A stretch of 64,000 bases of DNA, taken from Oopsacas minuta. Taxonomy: Eukaryota > Porifera > Hexactinellida > Lyssacinosida > Leucopsacidae. Every line of letters starts with the position of its first letter. Position 1 is the first letter of the stretch. Below, piece by piece: positions 40,448 to 52,600 of the stretch. The notes under the pieces are model-generated. The model was not told where the DNA came from, made no database searches, and saw only the letters and a list, made by a program, of their open reading frames with translations. The stretch is taken from contig JAKMXF010000033.1 in the NCBI GenBank assembly GCA_024704765.1, positions 248,001-312,000 of the forward strand, read 5' to 3'. Made by a program: the position numbers and the translations under genes.

Positions 40448-40871
40448 TTTTTGTTAATTCTCCCAGAAGCCCTATTATTTATACGTAAATATCTTTGAGT
40501 GTTTAAAATCCAATTTATTAATTCAATTGATCCAAGGAAGTATTTGTTTTTCAATCCAACCTAACCAACTTCCCAATTCCGATGTGAAAAATTGCATATC
40601 CATTCTACGAATACATCAATCAACAGTAAACTAGGACATCAAGGTATAATTTGATATCTTGATAAAATTTTACATTACTTTATTATTATCTTAAGAAACA
40701 AAGATCAATAAACTAATAATTGAATTTACTTCCTTTACACCACAATGATAAAATTATCGATCAACAAAATTCCAATCATTAAACTTTGGTCAAATATACG
40801 TAGCTATTATTCGTTTGTTTCGATGTTACAGAAGACTCGGGCCACTTTGGCCAAATACAGAACCATTCGAA

Positions 40872-40988
40872 TAGTGTAAGTTACTCCGGTTAATTCGAGC
40901 AACACCTGTATTCCGCTAAATCTGGTCAAGATGGCCTCGTCAAGATGGCCTCGTCCTGATGTGATCCTATTAAGCGCAGTCTAGTGTA
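40872..40988. mobile_element. MITE-like element, family E
   Basis: Shares with 44014-44124 the blocks CGGTTAAT, CAACACCTGTATTCCGCTAA, GGTCAA-ATGGCCTCGTC and GATCCTATTAAGCG, and ends CTAGTGTA. Unlike the other copy it has an internal 14-bp tandem duplication (TCAAGATGGCCTCG, 40926-40953). Confidence 0.7.
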
Positions 40989-41697
40989 ATATATTTTTAT
41001 CGCAGTTTGTTGCTGCATAATTTTAACAAAGAAATATACGCTGTATACACTTAATGAAGGTTTAGTGTTGAGGTTTACAGGATTATAAACGGGTAAACAC
41101 TGGTTAAAAAGCAATGAATAGCTTGAGAATTAAAACAATAAACTTAAAGGAAGCAGAATTAAACTTTCTAAGAGACCTTACATAATAGTTTCAGTTTTTC
41201 AAGCATTGTCATACAGACAGGTGCTCATATACTTTCTATACGTATGTGATTAAGACATAATTATTGCATATATTGTGTCATATTTTAATAATATTAAGGA
41301 ATAGGATATATTCATCATATTATATAATAGTTCCATAAAATTTTGAATTTTGTAAGAATTGTACATGCCCGCGTGTTTAGATGTGGATACCCTTTCTATT
41401 GATAGACACATGATTTTAATTATATCGAAGGCATCTTTGTTATCATTAGTTTCTAGACAATTAACAGTGCTTGCGTGATACCAGCCTATATTTTCCATTG
41501 GGGTATGACATGATATGTAGATTCTAGTTACGTATATACATTAATAGACAATGCTTATATCTTAGGGATACTTGCTGGTTACGTTATATACTAGAAACCG
41601 TCACTGACTGTTCGTAATTTAGTGATTTGTTCGACCTGTAATGTTTATCATCAATTGGACAAGAAATAATTATAGCTCGTAAAATCAAGGAGAATTA

Positions 41698-41806
41698 CAG
41701 TAGAAGTCGGATTCATACAATAAAGACAACACTTAACGATCTGTTTTGGAGAAAAGTGCTACTAACTAATAGTATTTACTTTGTACGTATTAACCGAGTT
41801 CTATCG
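41698..41806. mobile_element. MITE-like element, family D, intergenic
   Basis: Left CAGTAGAAGTCGG, right GTACGTATTAACCGAGTTCTA; related to the RB1CC1 intron 18 copy by ends and by GTACGTA...AACCGA. Confidence 0.6.
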
Positions 41807-42415
41807 TAAACACATTTTTAGTGTAAGCAATATAACAACTGTATTCCAAAGTCTATTTAAATGATTTATTCAACAATTTTGCTTTCTTCTGTAAGGTGCT
41901 ACGGTATATAATTTGATAACATCGCTGACAGCAAATATTTACCGCATATCAAAACCTCAAAGTGTAAGTAGAAATTAACTATAGCCATTATATGTGGCCA
42001 TATTTTTGGCAAGATCATTTTCAGTTTTCATTTAACAAGTGTCCCGTCAGCTAGAAATCCGCAATCAATGTATATATTAATGTATTTCAACTGTCCACCC
42101 TATAATGGACATTTTACATAAGGATCCAACATTCCTAAAATATAAGTAAGGTAATTTCCCCAGCTGAGATAGACTTTGAAGTTGACTATTCATATCAACC
42201 GAATATTTGTTGATTGCTAGCTTTAATGATATATTTGTTGAGTAGTACGTTGTGTTAGGAATAAGTTTAATATTTGAAAATGCATAATACAGATTTAATA
42301 TTCACACAATTCAAACTAAATTAATTCAAAACCAGGACAGTAGTAGAATACTCAACATGGAGTACTCATTAAAGTTGGATCTTCGTTAATTCGAATAATA
42401 GTGTTATGTATTATT

Positions 42416-44519
42416 CTACTTCTTCCTGAAGCTTGAACGTAGAGACACAACTAAGCTCTTTGTCCGTCTTATGTTCATTTTCCTCCTGATAGGGTCTGGA
42501 GATAATTTGCTAGGTAGAATTACTCCAGTAGCTGCTTCATACACTTTATCGATGTTTGTTATAAGCCATGATGAGCATTCAATGTATGCAGATGCACCCA
42601 ACTCTAAGGCGATAGATTCAACACTCTAGAAAATGAATAATTATAAGATATATGATATTGTAATTTGTAATCCAATATTGGTACTAACTTTGCTAATTAA
42701 ACTAATGCTATGGTCCAGTCCTATGCTTATAATCTGTACTGAAACTCACCTCCACTTTGCTAGATTTCTTTCCTCGGGGGGAGACAGTAACTAAGTGTTT
42801 TGTCTTGTAGTCAATATCTGATTTACACCCAACTACGATGAATGAATTGCGTGGGTGATGTTCTTTGATATTTCGTATCCACTATAGGATTATTGAGTTA
42901 TTAAAACAATACATTGACATGTGAGTTATTAAAACAATACATTGACATGTGCCAAATGGAAGTCAAATAAACTTTATTGAATTACGTGAACAATGAGCTT
43001 ATCCTACAGGGCTAAACTTATGGGCACGATTACAATAGAAAGGAAGCCTTGGAAATGTTTATCAGGTGTCATCCACTAATACGTGGTTATTAGGTGACAA
43101 ATAGAACCTCAAATATATTCAAATATTAATTAATTGCTAAAAGGAGCTCACTTTATTGCAGGCTTGTTCAAATCCATTTTCATCACTTAAGTCATAGCAG
43201 ATAACGAACATATCCATGTTACTGTAGAAATCTTTGAGACGTTTGTCGTAATTGGTTTGTCGCTCCATATCCAGGAGAATAAGATTTTGACTTTCACTGA
43301 CAAGTTTTGAACACGCTGTGCCATTCTCCTCCCAGTGATAGCATTCCTATTGGAATATGTTTGTAAAAATAAGAATATTCTAATATACTATTTATAGAAA
43401 TTTAAATTTCGCGATTTCATTGAATTCCTCTTGATCAATTTAATCACTAAGCAACGTAGGAATGCTCAATATATTTCTGTCCATTTTTTTCGGTCATAAA
43501 TACGATTATGGTTGTCAAGCCAAACAGTTTTGGAATTACAAGTCTTCTTTAGAAAAAGAACGAATTTACTATGTGTTAGTTTCATAAACGTATTTTGAAC
43601 TTTCTTTAGTGATATTTATTTGCATTTGGAATGTAACATGTAACCGTATTTGTTAGATTTTGGCTGATAACCTGCTAAAACACGAATTTAATTAGGAAAT
43701 TGCAACTATCAAATTGATAAGATTACATAGCAATATATCTCGAATATTTCACGTCACAATTGAACAAATGTGATTACAATAGTAAAATAGTAAAGCTGTT
43801 GATGAAGCGAAAATACAAAGGAACGGATTTAAATCTCAGAAATCTTATTTCCTATAGACAATTAATATGTAAGGTTTGGGCAATGGAATAATCTGTCTGG
43901 CATTCAAAAGCTATATGGACAATGCGATAAACTCTATAGAACAATGGTACTATCACTACAAGGTGAATAATGTGACTTTGGATCGAACGAAATATCTAAT
44001 GAATTAAATAGGGTAGACTCTGCTTAATAGAGCCATCGGTTAATCGGGGCAACACCTGTATTCCGCTAAATCAGGTCAAAATGGCCTCGTCCCGAAGTGA
44101 TCCTATTAAGCGAAGTTTAGTGTAATTATAAATTATTGTAGAAAACTCACTTTCTCTGATTCAGATAGTTTAAACTTCTGCTCTACTCTGTCCATAAGAC
44201 TAGTTCTTCCGGAGTATTCCTCCCCCACAAAGATTATGTTTCTATTCTCTGAGTGAGAGAACTTAGGTTTTGGCCTTCTGATGCTCACGGACTTATTTCT
44301 AGTGAAATAATCGTCACAACTCTGAGTTATACTTTCTCTATAAGCATGTGTTGTCTCGCGATGTGTAGAAGAACGTGGTTTAATGGAGATAGATTGTGAT
44401 CCTCTCTTTACTTGTGTGTGTTCGCGTATGCTATTACAGGATACTTGCATTTTGCCCTCTTTCTTTGATAGGCCAAACGAAAACGAATTTAGATTGAAAA
44501 GTTGCGAGGCAATAGACAT
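42416..44519 (-). CDS. Divergent Ras/Rho-like small GTPase, possibly nucleotide-binding-impaired
   Basis: Minus-strand gene with four exons: 44519-44151, 43346-43152, 42881-42750 and 42625-42416; all junctions are phase 0, 301 residues. An N-terminal extension of about 95 residues (Ser, Thr and basic-rich) precedes a G domain. G1 reads GEEYSGRTS, with Arg in place of the invariant Lys of GxxxxGK[S/T]. G3 reads LLDMERQ (DxxG glycine replaced, Gln kept). G4 reads VVGCKSD (Asn of NKxD replaced by Cys). G5 reads YIECSS. The LGASAYIECSS...VYEAATGVILP end resembles Rho proteins, while the N-terminal extension and the polybasic tail without CAAX box (SLRSSFRKK) recall RGK proteins. It probably binds nucleotide weakly or unusually. 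Intron 1 contains a family E MITE near the donor. Confidence 0.75.
42895..42950. repeat. Perfect tandem duplication, 28 bp x 2
   Basis: Two identical 28-bp units starting GAGTTATTAAAACAATACAT, in GTPase intron 2, just intronic of the exon 3 acceptor (exon from 42881 on the minus strand). Confidence 0.9.
44014..44124. mobile_element. MITE-like element, family E, in GTPase intron 1
   Basis: Left TAGACTCTGCTTAATAGAGC, right GATCCTATTAAGCGAAG...TAGTGTA; the arms pair as CTxTGCTTAATAG against CTATTAAGCGAAG. About 26 bp from the exon 1 donor. Confidence 0.75.
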
Positions 44520-46091
44520 TTTGTTACAAATTTGAATTTATAAGTATAAGTATATGATATTATGCAAATAAACAATTGCTGACAGTTTTGTATTATAATA
44601 GAATGTAGTGTATTTATACTGTAGCTCGAATAAATGCTGTGAATACATTGCAACCAGTCAGTATTGAAACTTACCTATTTAGTACATAGACAATGCTATT
44701 ATTACGAATTAAATGGGAAAATATGCGAACTGAATTACAAAAATATTTTATTGTTTCAAGAAGTGGCTAGACCAAATAATCAGCTGATAATTTCGAAATA
44801 TGGCAATCCGTGACCTACGTTATCTGCATATTTGTGTTTCTAAGGAAACGCAAAAGTAATTCATGTGCTCATTTTAGTGCCGTATATATTGACGGGATAA
44901 GAGGATAGAAAGCAATTTTGTAAGAGACACATTTATACACAGATAGCGAGCAGTATTGCAGGCTATGCAGCTACAAGCCAGTATGCATTATCAGATGTGA
45001 TATGTTAATTACTAGACTAACAGGGATATTTTTGGACACATCTCTCTAGAATTTATCAGTCAGGATTCTTGTTCAATATACGCCCTTCCTACTCGTATAT
45101 TGCGACGTAATACGTGATGATACTTTAACTAGCCCAAAGATCTACAACATAAGCTGATTTTGCAAGAGTAGACAAGTATTCTTTTGATTTTGTAACATAA
45201 AAAATACAGCAACATAATCAGCCAAGAACTGTGCATTAGTAAACCTTGGTATGGTGTGAATTTAAGGGAAGCTCGTAACTGCTTGTTTACTTTGAAAAGA
45301 AAATGTTTGAGGATTCTAACATTTATATTTACATGTGTTCTGCCTGTAGAGAGCACTCGACTATCTATGTCAAGAAATAAGTGCCCTTTCAAGCTTTTAT
45401 TCATTTCCCTTTGACGCATGAAGGAGAATTGAATAAATCAGAGAGAAATTGTACAAATTCGCAGACGTATGACACGAATATAGCAAATAGTATACCTTAT
45501 TAGAACATGAGATATCTATTATTGTGATTCAGTACTGTAAAGGTACAGACAATACTTTTGATTCGAATTCATGAAATCTGATTACATTTAAAATTATTTT
45601 CCCCATTAGTATAGCAATCAAATACGATTGTAGTATATCCAGATGGATTACTTAAGCCTGCACACATGTATTAGATAATAATCAGAGCAGTTAGAAAGTC
45701 GCAGAGACAGTAGAACCAAGCCGTACAATTTCTGGTTGAATTCCTTAGATTAAATGTCCATTAACGGAATGTGCTTTAAGACAACAAGTATTTTCGCTAA
45801 TAGCAAGGGAAATTCATGCAATATGACTTATTAATAGGCGAACTCCACTGTACCTAGATCTGAGATCGAATGCTGATGAGAATGCTTTAGTTATTATTTG
45901 AAATAATGGAGCATGTGACTACCCCCATACACTGATCTCGCTGTACCCAGACTGATTGCCTTAAAATACACCAATTAAACATATCAGTATAATCAATTGG
46001 GTCTCCATTGCAGTCAATTATTCGCCTAGTTTTAAGCAATCATAAGTAATCAACAATTTGTATATTTGTCTATCACTATAATTATGACCTG

Positions 46092-46157
46092 AGACTAATT
46101 CCAGTCTCTAATGGTATCAGCGATTCATATTAATCGCTGTATCATAAAAATTAGTCT
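46092..46157. repeat. Interrupted inverted repeat
   Basis: Outer arms AGACTAATT and AATTAGTCT, inner arms TATCAGCGATT and AATCGCTGTATC, around a short loop. It may be a small decayed element. Confidence 0.6.
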
Positions 46158-47036
46158 TAAACTAGACACAATTATCTCAGATTTTGTTCATATCAGATAG
46201 ATTAATTATTTATTTTGCTGATTGAGGATAATTACGTGCTTTGTTTTGTAATAATATATCTGTAAATTTGTAAAATAAAGTAATTAACACAGAAATTTGG
46301 TAAGTATTATATTGCAATTTGTATAAGGCCACTGCTAATGAGAAACTTGTTTCAGCTCCACAAGAAACCCGCCTGACCATGCAAGTGGGCGGGCTGTCAT
46401 TACCATTAATTTGTGACATATCAGCAAGAAAATTACGAGGAAAAAGTCTACATTGTACTGTTAGCTAGTTATACACCCCCTTGTAGCTGAATTACATTTA
46501 ATAAATGGTTAAGTAATGACAATATTTGTGTGGTAGCCAAATCAGATGCAGAAGATGGAGCTGAAGCATGTTTCTAAATAACAGCGGCTTCATAGTCATC
46601 GGCTCCATAAACAGCAATATATTTAGTCAATAAAATGTACAGATAAGCTACAGGTCTCTGTGATAATATTTATTTATGACTCATATATCCGTATTTATAT
46701 CAATAAATTATATAGGAACATAAATCTGTTAGCGATTGACACAACAATTCGTGAATCTTGAAATATTCATAAATAATCGTGATAGAAAGAGTAGAAATAT
46801 GCAGAGATGGCTTTATCCTTATTATTAATTAGATTATTCTGATAATACCGGAATCATGAATTTGAAAGTAGAAGTTTTAGCCATCACAAATACATACAAA
46901 CATCTGGACAACATATGTAATGGTAGATTGAAATTACAAATATAGTCTGTACAGTAGGCAATACTTTTATGGTATTTTTGTACTGCTATGTAATTCTACT
47001 GAGTTGTAAGAGATGAAAGGTTAAGATACCGCCACA

Positions 47037-47073
47037 ATTATTATTATTATTATTATTATTACTTTTATTATTA
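47037..47073. repeat. Trinucleotide microsatellite (TTA)n
   Basis: Around nine uninterrupted ATT/TTA units followed by degenerate copies. Confidence 0.9.
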
Positions 47074-47779
47074 TCTATTCAAGCAAAAGTAAATATTTAC
47101 ATTAGTGGACCAGATTTTTGTCAACTGGCTTATGATGCAGAGCGGGAATGAGTAAAGATATAATATCCTAAACAGACTACAGCCTATAAATAATAGTCAG
47201 TTAATTGTGTAACTTATCAGTAATATACCTTCAGTAAAATACACATGTACATTCAAAAGTTGAGATTTGCAGTATTTTTAATGCAAATTTCTAGAAATAA
47301 GTGGAATTAGCAAATTCCTATCAACCCACATGCAAATTACTCAATGCTTTCTCTTACAAGTTACGTTCGCATGTTACAGGTGTAAAATTATCAAATACGG
47401 ATATATTGACCCAATATGAATTTGAATCGGGATTATGATGTGTTATATAGATAAGCATTCTTCATAAGTACATGATACCGCGGCTAATTTGGGCTATTGT
47501 CCCTGACAACCACATTATGCCCAGAGAATGATATAATTAATATTAAATCATAATACTATATAACAAGTGAAAATGTGTGGTATTAAACATAAGAGATAAG
47601 TAATGGATATAGAAATTGTGTTTAAACTATCAAAGAAGAGTAAAACTATATCATAAGGAGGTTGGCCTTGAGGTTGCCTGACCGTTGGTAGTTAACACAA
47701 TGCCTTATTAGGATATTAATCTAAAGATCTCTCTTTTATGATAATTGCAGAATCTCTGGTATAATTTAGAAATACAGAC

Positions 47780-47866
47780 ATCTGGTAACTCGAATGCCAG
47801 AATTAATTCGGACATTCTCTATCTCAAACTGATTTTGATTACCCCTGAGGGTTCGAGTTACCGGAT
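47780..47866. mobile_element. MITE-like element, family F
   Basis: Arms ATCTGGTAACTCGAA and TTCGAGTTACCGGAT form a near-perfect 15-bp inverted repeat about 87 bp apart end to end. Single copy in the window. Confidence 0.6.
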
Positions 47867-48546
47867 ATTAAGTGTTATGCAAAAAGGTGTGAAAATGTGA
47901 TTAAATATAGAGTTCAAGACGTCAAAATTAGAATCAGTATGCTGGAATTGTGGGATTAGAAGAATTAACGTTGAAGGATTAGTAAGGATAGAAGAAAACC
48001 CATATTTCCCTAGGAAATATATTTATAGAAATTTATATAGAATAAGCTTACAGAAACTTTTGATTAATTAGTGAAACTATCTACAGTCTTATGAATAATC
48101 GTGTGCTCATTCTTTCTGCTTCGTAAACATTTTCGCTTGTTTGTCTGTAAATTTTGATATTCTTAAGATAATTATGTACCAAATACATTTTTTTATAGGC
48201 CAGCAACTTGCAAACCCCCCAGTAATCCCTGGATTATCCGGGTTACAATAAATACAAAATAAAGAGAAATATTCACACATTTATGTGCCTTATTTTCCAA
48301 ATAATAGCCTGAAAATTGCTATTTATGGATATATAACTTGGAAATCCAAAATCCAGATTTAGCAATTAGAATTCAGGGAATTATTGTAAGAGGTTGATAA
48401 GTACGACTGGGTTAAGTTCCCAGTCAATTACACCTCAGCCAATGGCGATAATATCCCTAACGAATAAATGTGAATCAGTTCTGAATTAATTATCTCCAAA
48501 CAAATACAACAAGCTAGTATCTAACACAATTTAGTATGTCAATATC

Positions 48547-49443
48547 CTAAGTAGTAACTTTCAAGAGTTGTTCAGCTTCAGAGAATAGAGCCTCTTTACT
48601 CTTAAAGTCCTGCAAATATTGATAAGACGGACATACATCTTCAAGTTGTCTCAGATATCTTTTACAGAAATCAGGGGGCTTCTTCAATTGCTGGCTAACA
48701 ACATATATATTGAACAAAGTATCTGGATTATTGCTATCTTTCTCAAGAGAATCCTGTAGCAGAGCTTCAGCCTCTTCCCATTTATTCTGTAACAAATGGC
48801 AGCAAGCTTGCCCATTTAACAACTGAGCTGTCGGTACGAATTTATCCATAAGTTCTTGGAAGGCATAATACGCGTCCTGGACCCTCTCCCCACCAATGGA
48901 CAGATTGAACCAAGCCTGTGCCAATTGAGTTAACGTATTATCATCATCCTTGTCTAGCATTGCTTTTATTTCAGTCTTAGCAAGATCTAATCTAGCCATA
49001 CTAATGTATATCTGTACTCGCAATGCTGCAGCTTCTAGATGAGTTATATTATGTAGAGCAGTGAGCGCAGCACTGTAATTCTGCTGATGCATATACACCC
49101 CCGCAGCTAGAATGGGTACTATCTGGTCTTCTTCTTTGTAACCCTCCAGGAGGAGCCTGTCCAGTGCTGTCACTGTCTCTAGGGACTTGTCATGAGGTCC
49201 CTGGAGGTATTGAGCAACAATTCGGAGTGTTAGGAAGGTTGGGGTAGCTGTTGAAGGGTCTATCTCTTCAAGAACAGTCTTATACTTGCCTTGAGCACAA
49301 TATGCCCTGTACATGAACAGTTCTCTTTCCCCTACAACTCCTTTCTTGTCGCTACTCAGCTTTATACATTGCTGGTAATTACCGATGTAGAAAGCATTCT
49401 TTAGCTCAAACATCAACATGTCTTCTGTGGCAGATTGTGCCAT
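48547..49443 (-). CDS. COPE: COPE, coatomer subunit epsilon
   Basis: Subunit of the COPI coat that returns vesicles from Golgi to ER; binds alpha-COP. Single exon, 298 residues (human about 308). Helical TPR-like solenoid throughout; family segments include LFELKNAFYIGNYQQCI, ERELFMYRAYCAQGKY, a LLNGQACCHLLQNKWEEAEALLQ block and DSNNPDTLFNIYVVSQ. The start ATG is the first in frame. It is 246 bp downstream of the dynein stop on the same strand; that gap contains nothing recognised beyond 3'/5' UTR sequence. Confidence 0.95.
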   Translation of the reverse strand: MAQSATEDMLMFELKNAFYIGNYQQCIKLSSDKKGVVGERELFMYRAYCAQGKYKTVLEEIDPSTATPTFLTLRIVAQYLQGPHDKSLETVTALDRLLLEGYKEEDQIVPILAAGVYMHQQNYSAALTALHNITHLEAAALRVQIYISMARLDLAKTEIKAMLDKDDDNTLTQLAQAWFNLSIGGERVQDAYYAFQELMDKFVPTAQLLNGQACCHLLQNKWEEAEALLQDSLEKDSNNPDTLFNIYVVSQQLKKPPDFCKRYLRQLEDVCPSYQYLQDFKSKEALFSEAEQLLKVTT

Positions 49444-49689
49444 GTTACGTCACAAGCCTCCGCTTATAATGAATATAGAATTTACGTTTAAATATCATGC
49501 AAACAACGGCCATCCCACTTCTATGAGCTTCATACGGCCCTGAATATAAGTATATACTCAAACAATTATATATAATTCAGATCTTTCAATAATATCCCAA
49601 TCTATACTAATACATATCAAACTACAAAACTAATGACAATCTGAATTTCCCTAGTGATAGGCTATACTAAATCTATAGTTCAAACAATA

Positions 49690-52600
49690 TCAAGATTTTC
49701 GGTGTGTTCCGATGGAGGACATCAATAAACACACCCCTCTTTCGTCACACACTCCCTCTGTCATCTCAGGGCTAACGGGAGTCATATCCAGAGAGAATAG
49801 ATAGTTTAATCTCTGATAATTCAAGTATACTGGTATCGTTACTTTATCCTTCTTGTAATCAATAGCTTTATTCTCTTTACTCCAGGACAGACATGTGTAA
49901 GGAATAAGAGTAGAAATCTTATCAGAGATACGTATCTTCTCGTTAACAACTTCAGCTCCCTCTAGAGTAATATTAGTGACAACGAAAGGTGCATCAATCG
50001 GTTTTTCACTGATCCTTACTTCAAGGATTAGTTCTTCTAGTGACCAGTGATTCTCTTGAGCCATGTGCTGTCTAGTAGCAGTCACAAACGCTTCTTGTGC
50101 AAACAACCCTCCCATCCATATATGAGTGTGTTTAAGAGCAAGGTATCCGTTGGTACCACATATCTCAGATATCTTCTGAAACTGATTGATTCGTTCGACG
50201 AAATCCTTTATCCACTGTAGTATCGTTAGACCGCTAGGTATTTTGTATTTCACCCAAGAATTCGGTACAGCCCCTTTATGCAGATTATGCATAAGGGCCT
50301 CAATCAAATTAGTCATCTTTAGTTCGCCATCAACAATAAGAATTATATCATTGAGATTAGCTCGTACTTTGGAGAGGAGATTTGAAGCTTGAGCAACTTC
50401 CCGCTCAAAAAATCTGAATATAGGGTCTTTAAGATTGTCAGCTGTCCTGACTAGAGTCCCTAACATCTTAGGCAAAAGCATGAGCCATTCACCAACTGTA
50501 TTCTTGAGGTTTTTCATCCAAACTGGCCGTCCATCTTCAATCTCAGCATGAGGTTCCACATTCATATCTCCAGAGAGTAATTCTTCCTCCTGTTGTACCA
50601 GAGCATGTACTCTAAGAGTTTTGGAGAGCATTGAAGCTCCTTCACTGATTAATAATACCTCATCGGCATTATCTGGGAGACCGAGCCATGAGGGCATTTG
50701 CTGGTCGGGCAGTTTAGACACCCATGTGATGAATTCGTCTCTTCGAATGCCCTCTGGTATCTTGATCTTCCCCTCAGGGAATCCAGGTACTTGATCCACA
50801 AGTGTAAATCCCTCTTCAAAAGTAGATGGGACGAATAAGTGTCCAATAAAGTTGTTAATTAACCTCTGATCAAAATCATTGTCTATTTTCCCACCGTATA
50901 TGCATTGTGAAAAAAGAGTATTAAGTGCGAACCAAGGCACCTTCTCCGGAGATATATTAGTCCTTCCTTGACTCACAGAATCTATCCAGGAATCCATGAC
51001 GTCACAAGCCATCTTGAGGTCAGATTCATTGAACTCGTAGGTTTTGGACCATCCTTGTGGGGAGTAGCGGAGACGTTCCTGAACAACAGCGTGGAACCAG
51101 GCAAGTAGGAAGTATAATCTAGCTCGTTCATTCGGTTCCCGACACATCTTAGCTGCAGGGATAGTACTGAATGTCCGCATGAGGTTCGCCTTGATTCCAG
51201 GCGGCGGTTCAAACACAAATTTACGAGCTATCCTAAGCAGATTAACTGGTACCTTAGGATTAATCTCTGTTGTTAGGAACAGCCTAAAGTTCGGATGAGG
51301 AGAGGATATCGTGTGTAGCTTCTTCTCAAGTTGAATTAACCAGGAAGGAGAAAGATGAACGTTCTTTAATAGAACCCAACCTCCTGATTTAGTTGCATTA
51401 CGTATTGCTTTATCAGCTTCATCAAATCCTTCAATCGACCCCATAGCGATAGAAGCACAAGCCTTCCTCTGAGAAGCTGAGAGATCATCTACTCTACCAC
51501 TGACGTCAAAGCCTGGCATAGAGCAGAAGAGTACTGGTGTAGTGGGCTTAATTTCACTCTTGATAATTTCTGGAAGGTCTGGTTCTCTCTCCAGCTCCTG
51601 TAGCATTGTCTCTCCGAACACAGAGACAGAGAATAAAGCAGCGGAAGGGAGAATCCTGTCAGGACGTAATGCTTGTATAACAAGTAGCTTATTGAGTCCT
51701 ACTCCTACCTCTGAGATACCACATGAGGGTGCAGTCCAAAGTTCAGGAACACTAAGCTCTGGGGTAGAGCTGTGTAGCCAGGAGATGAACTCTTTAGATT
51801 CAATGTTAATTAGAATATCAGGGAAGTTTGTAGTATTTTTGCGAAGTTTGTGTATGTTTGAGGATTGTTGGGGTGTTAGACCATGTATATTACCACTGAA
51901 CTCATCTTGCCCTATGCTACCACTCCCCCTGAGCATGTGATCATATTCCTGGCTGTAGCCCGGCTCATTTGGAACTCCTTTGAGGAATATAAAAGCTATC
52001 AGAATGGCATAGCACACGCGGTCGACATGAAGCATGCCTCTTCCAACCCTAGTGTATGACAGCTCAAATAAATAGTTGGTAATGACCTTTAGTCTGGCTG
52101 TATAATCTGTTACTCCTGCTAGTTTCGGATTAGAGTGTAGAGTCTGTGTGAATATGTCCAGGAAGAATTGTAGAGAGAATTGATATAGGAAATGTATCTG
52201 TGGGAGTGTGTCCAGAAGAAAGAATACGCCAGAACAAGCCTGTGCTAGAGATAAGTATTGATGAGACGTCTGTTCTATTTCAGTCATAACTTTACTAGTT
52301 TCATCGACTTTTTGCTGTACTTCAGCTGCCTCTTTCTTCAATGTCTCAAGATGGGTTATAATTGTGTCGTCATCAAGGATCCGTCCCTTGACTTCATTCA
52401 GAGCTGAGAGGAGAGATTTCTCCAGGTGTAGCAGTCGGATACGATACTCCCCCTGGAGCTTGAGGAGGTCAGAGCGTTTCTTATCCACGTCAGGACGTTC
52501 AGCTTTCAACACCTGGTTCAAACATTGAGTTTGTAGACTGCTGCGAGTGACTGTAAAGTTCACAAATGTGACTCTAGAACATATGTCCGGTGCGAATTGT

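Larger units (their letters stand above)
40448..42415. other. Intergenic region with MITE copies
   Basis: About 2 kb between the bHLH and GTPase genes. It contains one family E and one family D element. Short minus-strand frames (40926-41114, 41250-41498) have no domain and no splice context. Otherwise AT-rich and featureless. Confidence 0.5.
44520..48546. other. Gene-poor 4-kb region
   Basis: The longest stretch here without a recognisable gene. The minus-strand frames at 45129-45419 and 46210-46419 show no domain, signal or splice context. It holds an inverted repeat at 46092-46157, a TTA microsatellite at about 47038, a family F element, and a short GC-rich CCCGCC...GGGCGGG patch near 46368-46393. 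It could contain distal regulatory sequence or untranslated exons of the divergent neighbours, but nothing specific can be supported. Confidence 0.5.

Noticed and set aside
41250-41498. Minus-strand 82-codon frame
   Set aside because: Low-complexity Ile/Met/Tyr-rich translation typical of non-coding AT-rich sequence; no domain.
45129-45419. Minus-strand 96-codon frame as a small membrane protein
   Set aside because: A hydrophobic patch is present but there is no start context, homology or neighbouring exon, and composition is that of random AT-rich DNA.
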